Assembly (NCBI GenBank): GCA_049698095.1
Contig: JBAVXA010000060.1
Location: forward strand, 1 to 48,014
Length of the DNA: 48,014 nucleotides
Direction: 5' to 3'
Origin: JBEEJL01 sp049698095
Lineage (GTDB): Bacteria > Pseudomonadota > Gammaproteobacteria > Burkholderiales > JBEEJL01
In this document: positions 16,396 to 23,272 of the stretch, one piece after another
How positions within the stretch are numbered: position 1 is the first letter of the stretch
How the letters are laid out: each line of letters opens with the position of its first letter
Notes under the pieces: model-generated
The model's input: the letters and a program-made list of their open reading frames with translations, nothing else
Databases searched by the model: none
What the model was told of the DNA's origin: nothing
Translations under genes and position numbers: made by a program

Positions 16396-16926
16396 ATGAG
16401 CCAATCTGTTACCAACGACCTAGGCGTCGCGCAAATCTGGCGCTGGCTTGAGGCGGTGCCCGATCCGGAAATCCCCGTCATTTCGATTGTCGACCTCGGC
16501 ATTGTGCGCGAGGTCCGTTTCGATCCCGTTGCCGATATGTTTGTGATTGCCATCACTCCGACCTATTCCGGCTGTCCCGCCACTGCAGTAATCGCACAGG
16601 ATATTGCCTTGGCCATGAAGAGCCATGGCGTAGGAAATTTTCGCCTGGAAAATAAAATATCGCCCGCATGGACAACCGATTGGTTATCGGCGAAAGGGCG
16701 CGAAGCGCTGCGCGGATTCGGTATTGCGCCGCCGGCCGGCGCGGCAGTTCAGCAGATAATAGACGCAAGGCGAGTAATGCGTTCGGAGCGGGATGCGGCC
16801 GTCGAATGTCCGCACTGCGGCTCGAAACAAACAAGGGTTTCCAGTCAGTTCGGCTCGACGCCGTGTAAGGCCTTGTATGTTTGCGCCGCCTGCAAAGAGC
16901 CTTTTGATTATTTTAAGCCTCATTAA
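16396..16926 (+). CDS. paaD: Phenylacetyl-CoA epoxidase assembly protein PaaD
   Basis: MIP18/DUF59-type protein thought to help iron-centre maturation of the epoxidase rather than catalysis. Residues 1-100 carry the DUF59 domain (VPDPEIPVISIVDLGIVREV, then TYSGCPATAVI with the conserved Cys). The C-terminal 45 residues form a zinc-ribbon-like part with VECPHCGS and VCAACKEPFDYFK. The start is ATG 16396, one base after the paaC stop; the frame is open back to 16303 but that would lie inside paaC. Length of 176 is slightly above average. Also named paaJ in some systems. Confidence 0.94.
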   Translation: MSQSVTNDLGVAQIWRWLEAVPDPEIPVISIVDLGIVREVRFDPVADMFVIAITPTYSGCPATAVIAQDIALAMKSHGVGNFRLENKISPAWTTDWLSAKGREALRGFGIAPPAGAAVQQIIDARRVMRSERDAAVECPHCGSKQTRVSSQFGSTPCKALYVCAACKEPFDYFKPH

Positions 16927-16930
16927 ATAT

Positions 16931-16951
16931 TCAATTTAATCAAATAGTTAT
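16931..16951 (-). repeat. 21-bp AT-rich element, copy 3
   Basis: The minus strand reads ATAACTATTTGATT followed by AAATTGA, matching the copy at 7853 at 19 of 21 positions. It starts 4 bp after the paaD stop and ends 13 bp before paaE, so it interrupts an otherwise tightly packed operon. Confidence 0.65.
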
Positions 16952-16964
16952 AACAATCCGCGCC

Positions 16965-18041
16965 ATGTCCTCGTTTCATTCTCTGGTGGTCAAAAACGTC
17001 GCACGCGAAACGCGCGACGCAGTGGTACTCACGTTTGATGTGCCGCGCGACCTCGCGGATCAATATCGTTATACCCAGGGCCAGCATCTGACTTTGCGTA
17101 CCCATATCAACGGCGAAGAAGTGCGCCGTTCTTATTCTATTTGTGCGCCGGTCGGCGCCAACCAATTACGGGTTGCGATCAAGAAAGTACCCGGAGGAAT
17201 ATTCTCCGAATGGGCAAACAGCGGGCTGAAAGGCGGCGACCGGATCGATGTTTTGCCGCCGACCGGGCATTTTTTTACGCCCCTCTCTGCAGAGAATAAA
17301 AAACATTATGTCGGCTTCGCGGCCGGTAGCGGCATCACACCGATGATTTCCATTATTGAAACGACTTTGCAAACCGAAGTGCAAAGCAGGGTCACCCTGG
17401 TCTACGGCAACCGTGCGTCGTCCAGCATAATGTTCAAGGAAGCGCTGGAAGACCTGAAGGATACCTATCTGCAACGGCTGAATCTGGTGTTTATCATGAG
17501 CCGCGAGCAACAGGATATCCCCCTGTTCAACGGGCGCATCACCCGGGAGAAATGCGATGCACTGCTTAAGCATTGGCTCGACCCATCGAGCATTGATGTG
17601 GCATTTATTTGCGGGCCTGAATCGATGATGCACGAGGTCAGCGATTCGCTGCAGGCGCACGGCATGGACAAAGAGCAAATCAGGATGGAATTGTTTGTCG
17701 CCGGTATTCCGTCGATAAACCGCGCTGCGCCGGTGCATCATGTCGTTGGCCGAGCCGATTGCCACGTGACGGTCATCCAAGATGGACGCGAGCGCACATT
17801 CGGCATGGAAAAGAACAAGCTGTCGGTGTTGGACGCCGCGCTGGCGCAGGGCATCGAATTGCCGTATTCCTGCAAAGGCGGCATCTGTTCCACCTGCCGT
17901 GCCAAGCTTATTGATGGCGAAGTCGATATGGACAGCAACTTCGCGCTCGAAGACTACGAAGTCGCGCAGGGATTCGTGCTGTGCTGCCAGAGCTTTCCTG
18001 TCACCGATAAGGTGACAGTGGATTTTGACAGGGAAACCTGA
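16965..18041 (+). CDS. paaE: 1,2-phenylacetyl-CoA epoxidase reductase PaaE
   Basis: NADPH-dependent flavin/iron-sulfur reductase that feeds electrons to the PaaA diiron site. Residues 1-105 form the FAD domain (RRSYSICAPVG carries the RxYS flavin motif). The NAD domain follows (YVGFAAGSGITPMISII, then FICGPESMM). The C-terminal plant-type ferredoxin domain has CKGGICSTC plus the later Cys in VLCCQSFP. Length of 358 is typical. The ATG has no strong ribosome site, and the AT-rich repeat lies just before it. Its stop is one base from the stop of the convergent egtD. Confidence 0.96.
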   Translation: MSSFHSLVVKNVARETRDAVVLTFDVPRDLADQYRYTQGQHLTLRTHINGEEVRRSYSICAPVGANQLRVAIKKVPGGIFSEWANSGLKGGDRIDVLPPTGHFFTPLSAENKKHYVGFAAGSGITPMISIIETTLQTEVQSRVTLVYGNRASSSIMFKEALEDLKDTYLQRLNLVFIMSREQQDIPLFNGRITREKCDALLKHWLDPSSIDVAFICGPESMMHEVSDSLQAHGMDKEQIRMELFVAGIPSINRAAPVHHVVGRADCHVTVIQDGRERTFGMEKNKLSVLDAALAQGIELPYSCKGGICSTCRAKLIDGEVDMDSNFALEDYEVAQGFVLCCQSFPVTDKVTVDFDRET

Positions 18042-18042
18042 A

Positions 18043-19002
18043 TTAATCCGCCTGCAGCAGAAATTCGCCGAAGCGCGACACCGTAGTATCGGCCCATACT
18101 TTTATAAATCTCCAGCCCGCTGCTTGCGCGATCGCGAGAAACTTTTCCTGGGAGTATTTATAGGAATTTTCGGTGTGGATGGTTTCGCCCTCGTTAAAAT
18201 AAAATGTCTCGCCGAGGATCCTCACCGATTGGCGCTTGATGCTGCGTAAATGCATTTCGACACGGCTTTCGATCGCGTTGAATGGCGCTTCGTGGCTGAA
18301 TGTGGCTAGATCAAAATTTGCGCCTAACCGTTCGTTGGCTCGGCGCAACAAATTCAGGTTGAATTCTTTGGTGATGCCTTGCGCGTCGTTGTAGCCGGCG
18401 TAGAGAGTGGCGTGGTTTTGCGTCATGTCGACGCCGATCAGCAGCCAGCTTCCTGCGCCGGTCATTTTTTTCAGGTTGGCTAGCAGTTCGGTCGCTTGCG
18501 GCGGAGAGAAATTGCCGATAGTGGAGCCGGGGAAGAAGGCGAGGATTTCATTTTTTTGCGTTGGCAAATTAGTGATTTGTTGCGGTTGGGTGAAATCTCC
18601 GGCGACAGGTGTAATGCCGATGTGAGGGAAATCTTGCCTGAGCCCTGCGACGCTTTGCAGGATAAATTCTTCCGAGATATCTATCGGCACATAGCGCACA
18701 ATTGACGGGAGTTTTTGAAATAAAATCCGCGTTTTATTGGATGAGCCGCTGCCGAGTTCCACAATGCTCTCTACTTTCCCGCATAGCCCAGGCAATTCGT
18801 CTGTCAGATCATGCAATAAACCGGTCTCAATCCGCGTCGGATAATATTCCGGCGTTCTGGTGATTTGCTCGAATAATTCAGATCCGCGCTGATCGTAAAA
18901 CCACTTGCACGGCAGCGTTTTCTGAGGTTGCGCCAGACCATGCAGCGCGTCCTGCGCAAACAACACATTTTCGGGCGTGAGCTGCGAAGTATTATTATTC
19001 AA
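18043..19002 (-). CDS. egtD: L-histidine N-alpha-trimethyltransferase EgtD
   Basis: SAM-dependent enzyme that trimethylates histidine to hercynine, the common precursor of ergothioneine and selenoneine. The 319-residue protein starts its domain with LPCKWFYDQRGSELFEQITRTPEYYPTRIE, has the SAM loop ESIVELGSGSSNKTRIL and the FPGSTIGNFSP segment, and ends SRFGEFLLQAD. The start is TTG at 19002: an in-frame stop lies just upstream and no early ATG exists. It begins 12 bp after the SenA stop, so senA and egtD form one minus-strand operon, tying the methyltransferase to the selenium genes. Confidence 0.95.
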   Translation of the reverse strand: MNNNTSQLTPENVLFAQDALHGLAQPQKTLPCKWFYDQRGSELFEQITRTPEYYPTRIETGLLHDLTDELPGLCGKVESIVELGSGSSNKTRILFQKLPSIVRYVPIDISEEFILQSVAGLRQDFPHIGITPVAGDFTQPQQITNLPTQKNEILAFFPGSTIGNFSPPQATELLANLKKMTGAGSWLLIGVDMTQNHATLYAGYNDAQGITKEFNLNLLRRANERLGANFDLATFSHEAPFNAIESRVEMHLRSIKRQSVRILGETFYFNEGETIHTENSYKYSQEKFLAIAQAAGWRFIKVWADTTVSRFGEFLLQAD

Positions 19003-19014
19003 GGTTTTTTTCGC

Positions 19015-20106
19015 TCAAATCTTGCAGGTTCTAAAGCCGACAAATATATCGCGCCGCTCGGGCGAATAAAAATTGCGGTAACGCGGATGATGCATGGACG
19101 CATGTGTGGCGAAGGAACCGCCGCGGACCTCGCGATGATCGCCGAACCATGGCGCTGAATATTCCTGGTATGGCCCGGGGACAAATTGCGGGTAAGGCAT
19201 GAATTCGCTCGCGGTCCATTCCCATACATTGCGTCCCCACTCGATTATCTCCCCAACGGCAGCGGATTCCCATTCCGCTGCGGAGGGCAGGCGGCGGCCC
19301 GCCCAGCGGCAATACGCCTCGGCTTCGGTAGCGCTGACGTGGCAAACCGGATGGTCAACAGGCAGCGGCCGCCATTGGCCGAACCAGCGATGCTGCCAGC
19401 CGGCATTTCCGCGCCGCCAATGTGCGGGCGCCGCGCCGCCGGCGTCGACAAAGGCGCGGTATTGTTGGTTGGTGACCGGGGCGACATCGATTTCAAATGG
19501 CGACAATTGTAATTGGTGACCACATAATTCATTGTCAAAAGCAAAGCCGTTATCCGGCGCCAGGCCGAGGAAGAATTTTCCCCCGTTCAATTTTGCCGTG
19601 CCGGCTTTGCCGACGGCGTGGGTATGCCAATTATTCCTGCCGACCATCTGCAGGGTCTGGCGCATATAGGTCAGCGCTTCGCCATGCATGAGTTCGTGAA
19701 AAATCCCCAGCCGGAAAAAATATAAACCAGCGTCGGTCCTTGCTGCCGCCGAAAGTTTTTGCAGAACATCCGCCTGCACAGCGCGCCGGTATTCGCGGAT
19801 GGATTTAAGGTCCGGCAAATCCAGATGCCAGCGGTCGGCATGGGCGATTTTATTCGAATCGAATAACCCGTCCGCGTTTTCCAGCATTGACGGATACGAT
19901 GGCGTGCTTTGCATGCCCGGCTCGCTGCGCACATCGCGCAGAATCCACCATTCGTAGAACCAGCCGACATGGCCATATTCCCACAGCGGCGGGTTGATGC
20001 CCGCCTGATACGGCACCCGCCATTGTTCGGCAGCTAGATCGGACAGCGTGTCCCATGTAAACTCATGCGCATCCTCCAGTGCCATTGCAACGGCGCGTTT
20101 ATCCAT
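19015..20106 (-). CDS. senA: Selenoneine synthase SenA (EgtB-type iron sulfoxide-synthase family)
   Basis: Non-heme iron enzyme of the EgtB family that, in the selenoneine pathway, joins hercynine and a selenosugar by oxidative C-Se bond formation. The N-terminal DinB-like domain supplies the iron-binding histidines H46 (YGHVGWFYEWW), H137 and H141 (FHELMHGEA). From about residue 180 the FGE/formylglycine-type domain runs to the end (PVTNQQYRAF, RLPSAAEWESA, VRGGSFATH). The start ATG 20106 gives 363 residues; the open frame to 20193 would overlap senB. By sequence alone it could be an EgtB. The call as SenA rests on the adjacent senB and selD and the absence of egtC. Confidence 0.85.
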   Translation of the reverse strand: MDKRAVAMALEDAHEFTWDTLSDLAAEQWRVPYQAGINPPLWEYGHVGWFYEWWILRDVRSEPGMQSTPSYPSMLENADGLFDSNKIAHADRWHLDLPDLKSIREYRRAVQADVLQKLSAAARTDAGLYFFRLGIFHELMHGEALTYMRQTLQMVGRNNWHTHAVGKAGTAKLNGGKFFLGLAPDNGFAFDNELCGHQLQLSPFEIDVAPVTNQQYRAFVDAGGAAPAHWRRGNAGWQHRWFGQWRPLPVDHPVCHVSATEAEAYCRWAGRRLPSAAEWESAAVGEIIEWGRNVWEWTASEFMPYPQFVPGPYQEYSAPWFGDHREVRGGSFATHASMHHPRYRNFYSPERRDIFVGFRTCKI

Positions 20107-20137
20107 CTGTCTGGCTGCAATGCCTTGATGCCACACT

Positions 20138-21121
20138 ATGCCAACTCCCGGTAACAATATCGTGATTGTCAGTCCAGCGCTGGAAATAGCCAATAACGGT
20201 AATTGGCAGACCGCCTACCGTTGGTCGCGATTTCTGGCGCCGCGCTATAAGGTTTCTATTGTGCCCGATTGGCGCCAAGGTGGCGACATTCCGGATGTCA
20301 TGATCGCCCTGCATGCGCGAAAATCGGCGCGATCCATCGCGAATTTTGCTGCCGCTTTCCCTCGTAGACCGCTGATCGTCGTGCTCACCGGCACGGACCT
20401 GTATCAGGATATTCGTATCAATGCAGACGCCAAACACTCTCTCGACCTGGCGACCGGACTCGTCGTTCTACAGGAACAGGGCGTGTGCGAACTTGCGCCG
20501 GCACATCGAAAAAAATGTCGCGTAATTTATCAGTCTGCGCGAAAGCTCAAGCCGTTTTCGGCCGGGCCAAGCCATTTCGACGCGGTATTGGTCGGCCACA
20601 TGCGAGACGTCAAGGATCCTTTAACACCGATGCGTGCGCTCGGGCATACTCCGGCAAGCTCGAAGCTGCGCTTGATTCACATCGGCAATGCGCTGGAACC
20701 GAAATTCCGCAAGGCTGCGGAGACGCTTGAACAGAATAATCCGCGCTATATATGGCTTAGGGAATTGTCTCACGCGCAAACGCGTCAGCGCATCAAGCGC
20801 GCGCAGTTGATGGTCATTTCCAGTCTGATGGAAGGCGGCGCGAATGTGATTATCGAAGCGATCACGTCCGGCGTGCCGGTGATCGCCAGCAAAGTATCCG
20901 GCAATATCGGTATGCTCGGCCGCGATTACGTCGGATATTTTCCCGTCGGCAATAGTAAGACGTTGGCTCAATTACTCGATCAGGCGGAACACGAACCAAA
21001 CTTCCTGAAATACCTCAAACAGCAATGCGAGCGTCGGATGGTATTATTCAGCCCTGACCGCGAAAATGACGCTGTTAATGCCCTGGTTGATGATTCGCTC
21101 GATAAACGGAGACCGCAATGA
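20138..21121 (+). CDS. senB: Selenosugar synthase SenB (glycosyltransferase)
   Basis: GT-B-fold glycosyltransferase of 327 residues that, in the selenoneine pathway, uses selenophosphate and a UDP-sugar to make a 1-selenosugar. It starts NIVIVSPALEIANNGNWQTAYRW, the family's N-terminal loop, and has the C-terminal nucleotide-sugar site EGGANVIIEAITSGVPVIAS with the two glutamates of the E-x7-E motif. LTGTDLYQDI is also characteristic of these proteins. The ATG at 20138 lies 31 bp from the divergent senA start; no clear ribosome site. The stop overlaps selD (ATGA), so the selenium donor and the transferase are translationally coupled. Confidence 0.9.
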   Translation: MPTPGNNIVIVSPALEIANNGNWQTAYRWSRFLAPRYKVSIVPDWRQGGDIPDVMIALHARKSARSIANFAAAFPRRPLIVVLTGTDLYQDIRINADAKHSLDLATGLVVLQEQGVCELAPAHRKKCRVIYQSARKLKPFSAGPSHFDAVLVGHMRDVKDPLTPMRALGHTPASSKLRLIHIGNALEPKFRKAAETLEQNNPRYIWLRELSHAQTRQRIKRAQLMVISSLMEGGANVIIEAITSGVPVIASKVSGNIGMLGRDYVGYFPVGNSKTLAQLLDQAEHEPNFLKYLKQQCERRMVLFSPDRENDAVNALVDDSLDKRRPQ

Positions 21122-22176
21122 ATGCACCTACCGCTTTGAATATTAAATTAACCTCGCTGTCGCATGGTGGGGGCTGTGGCTGTAAAATTGCTCCAGGAGT
21201 GCTGTCAGAAATACTAAAAAAATCAATAGGTTACAAAGCGCCTAAAGAGTTGCTGGTCGGTATCGAGACCAGCGATGACGCCGCGGTGTATCAACTCAAT
21301 GAACATCAGGCATTGATTGCGACTACCGATTTCTTTATGCCGATCGTCGACGATCCATATGACTTCGGCCGCATCGCCGCCACCAATGCGATCTCCGACG
21401 TATATGCCATGGGTGGCACGCCTATCATGGCGCTGGCGCTGGTCGGCATGCCGATCGACAAATTGCCAATCGAGATCATCGGTAAAATCATTCAGGGCGG
21501 CGAAGCAGTTTGCGCGAATGCGGGCATACCTATCGCGGGCGGACACACCATCGATTCGGCCGAACCGATTTATGGCCTCGTCGTAATGGGATTGGTGCAT
21601 CCGTCCAAAGTCAAAAAGAACAGCGGCGCCAAGGCTGGGGACAAACTCATCCTCGGTAAACCTTTAGGTGTTGGCATCCTGTCTGCTGCGATAAAAAAAG
21701 ACAAGCTCGATGCCGCGGGTTACGCAGAATTGATTGCCAACACCACCAAGCTCAATAAGCCCGGGCGCCTGCTCGCCGACATGCCGGACGTGCACGCATT
21801 GACCGACGTTACCGGCTTCGGTCTGCTCGGACATTTGCTCGAGCTATGTAAAGGCGCGAACCTTTCGGCGCAACTCAACATGCAAGACATTCCGCGGCTC
21901 GCGCAGGTCGAACAAATGGCGGCGGAGGGTTTTGTCACTGGTGCTTCGGGACGCAACTGGGCCGGCTACGGCGCGTCGGTGGAACTCGGCGCAAATATTT
22001 CTGCCGCGCAAAAGGCACTGCTCACCGATCCGCAGACCAGCGGCGGATTATTGGTGTCGTGTTCGCCGGACAGTGTTGATAAAGTCCTCGCGTTGTTCAG
22101 GCAGGATGGATTTGATCGGGCTATGGTGATTGGAGAGATGGTGGCGGATGGGTCGGCAAAAGTTACCGTAAAATGA
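21118..22176 (+). CDS. selD: Selenide, water dikinase (SelD / SenC)
   Basis: Makes selenophosphate from selenide and ATP, the activated selenium donor. The 352-residue protein has SHGGGCGCKIAP near residue 16, where both cysteines are read from TGT codons, so the catalytic residue is Cys and not selenocysteine. GIETSDDAAVYQL, TTDFFMPIVDDPYDFGRIAATNA and DPQTSGGLLVS are the remaining nucleotide and metal sites. Coupling to senB marks it as the SenC component. I see no selA, selB, selC or tRNA 2-selenouridine synthase in the window, so other uses of selenophosphate cannot be judged. Confidence 0.95.
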   Translation: MNAPTALNIKLTSLSHGGGCGCKIAPGVLSEILKKSIGYKAPKELLVGIETSDDAAVYQLNEHQALIATTDFFMPIVDDPYDFGRIAATNAISDVYAMGGTPIMALALVGMPIDKLPIEIIGKIIQGGEAVCANAGIPIAGGHTIDSAEPIYGLVVMGLVHPSKVKKNSGAKAGDKLILGKPLGVGILSAAIKKDKLDAAGYAELIANTTKLNKPGRLLADMPDVHALTDVTGFGLLGHLLELCKGANLSAQLNMQDIPRLAQVEQMAAEGFVTGASGRNWAGYGASVELGANISAAQKALLTDPQTSGGLLVSCSPDSVDKVLALFRQDGFDRAMVIGEMVADGSAKVTVK

Positions 22177-22219
22177 GCCCGGCACATACCACATTCGTAT
22201 TCCCAGCCATGCCATACGC

Positions 22220-22774
22220 TCACCCTAACGCCTTGTAAATCACCTCAATAATTTCCAGTTCGCGCTCGCCGCCCGGGGTTTGCAATTTGACCACATCGCC
22301 TTCGCGCGCTTTCATCAGCGCTTTGGCTATGGGGGAGATCCAGCTTACGCGTCCGCTTGCGAGGTCGATTTCGTCCATGCCGACGATGCTGTAAGTGTGT
22401 TCCTGCCTTTTATCATCAAGCAGTGTGACAGTTGCACCGAAAAAAATCTGCTCGGTGCCTTCACGTGTGGCGGGGTCGATGACCTCTGCAATGTCGAGGC
22501 GCTTGGTGAGAAAGCGGATGCGGCGATCTATTTCACGCAGGCGTTTCTTGCCATAGAGATAATCGCCATTTTCCGAACGATCACCGTTTTTTGCCGCCCA
22601 TGATACGGTCGCGACCATTTCCGGACGCTCGACGTCCATCAATTGCAGGAACTCGGCCTTCATGCGCGCATGGCCTTGCGGTGTGATGTAGTTCTTCACC
22701 CCCGCAGGCTGACTTGGTTCGACTTCCGCGTCGTCGTCCGGTTCGTCAATTTCCTTGGTAAAGGCTTTGCTCAT
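22220..22774 (-). CDS. greB: Transcription elongation factor GreB
   Basis: Stimulates RNA cleavage by backtracked RNA polymerase. The 184-residue protein carries the N-terminal coiled-coil with the loop NGDRSENGDYLYGKKRLREI, whose acidic residues enter the polymerase active site, and the C-terminal FKBP-like domain (FFGATVTLLDD to GERELEIIEVIYKALG). The GKKRLREIDRRIRFLTKRL stretch is the GreB-type basic patch and separates it from GreA. An N-terminal acidic extension of about 25 residues is typical of betaproteobacterial GreB. It follows tspO by 4 bp, in one minus-strand transcript. Confidence 0.95.
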   Translation of the reverse strand: MSKAFTKEIDEPDDDAEVEPSQPAGVKNYITPQGHARMKAEFLQLMDVERPEMVATVSWAAKNGDRSENGDYLYGKKRLREIDRRIRFLTKRLDIAEVIDPATREGTEQIFFGATVTLLDDKRQEHTYSIVGMDEIDLASGRVSWISPIAKALMKAREGDVVKLQTPGGERELEIIEVIYKALG

Positions 22775-22778
22775 GCGC

Positions 22779-23270
22779 TTACGGATTCAGGCGCCAGATC
22801 GTGAAGTTGAGCACCGCAGCGAAGCTGACCCAGCCCAGATACGGAAGGAGCAGTGCGCCGGCGAGCGGGCGCACCCGCCAGAAAAAATAAACCGTCATGG
22901 CGATGGCAAGCCATAGAAAAACGATATCCACAAACGCCAGACCGGGATTGTGCAGCCCGAAAAAAAATACTGACCACATCGTGTTCAGCATGAGCTGCAC
23001 GGCGAAAAAGAACAGCGGCGTGGCGGCGGCAAGCAAGCCCAGCTGACGCCACACCAGCCAGCCTGCCGTTGCCATCATGGCGTAAAGCACTGTCCACACT
23101 GGCCCGAATAACCAGCTAGGGGGATTCCATGCGGGTTTGTTCAGCGATGCAAACCAACCCGGAATCGCCGGATACGTGGCGAAGCTGCCGATACCCGCGG
23201 CGGTAAAGCAAATCAGCAGGAACGCCGCCAGGCCAAGCCACAAATGCCGTTTGTCACGGATGAATTCCAT
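22779..23270 (-). CDS. tspO: TspO/MBR family membrane protein
   Basis: Five-helix inner-membrane protein that binds tetrapyrroles and steroids in this family and is implicated in stress and porphyrin handling. The tryptophan- and proline-rich segments WFASLNKPAWNPPSWLFGPVWTVLYAMMA and QLMLNTMWSVFFFG are diagnostic. The ATG at 23270 gives 163 residues and lies 2 bp after the M13 peptidase stop; a TTG nine bases upstream is possible but would overlap that stop. It sits between the M13 peptidase and greB in one operon; no functional link is evident. Confidence 0.93.
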   Translation of the reverse strand: MEFIRDKRHLWLGLAAFLLICFTAAGIGSFATYPAIPGWFASLNKPAWNPPSWLFGPVWTVLYAMMATAGWLVWRQLGLLAAATPLFFFAVQLMLNTMWSVFFFGLHNPGLAFVDIVFLWLAIAMTVYFFWRVRPLAGALLLPYLGWVSFAAVLNFTIWRLNP

Positions 23271-23272
23271 GA

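Noticed and set aside
19015..20106. Ordinary ergothioneine synthase EgtB
   Set aside because: Possible from the protein alone, but coupling with a SenB-type transferase and selD, and lack of egtC, favour SenA.
21160..21190. Selenocysteine in SelD
   Set aside because: The catalytic positions are read from TGT cysteine codons, with no in-frame TGA.
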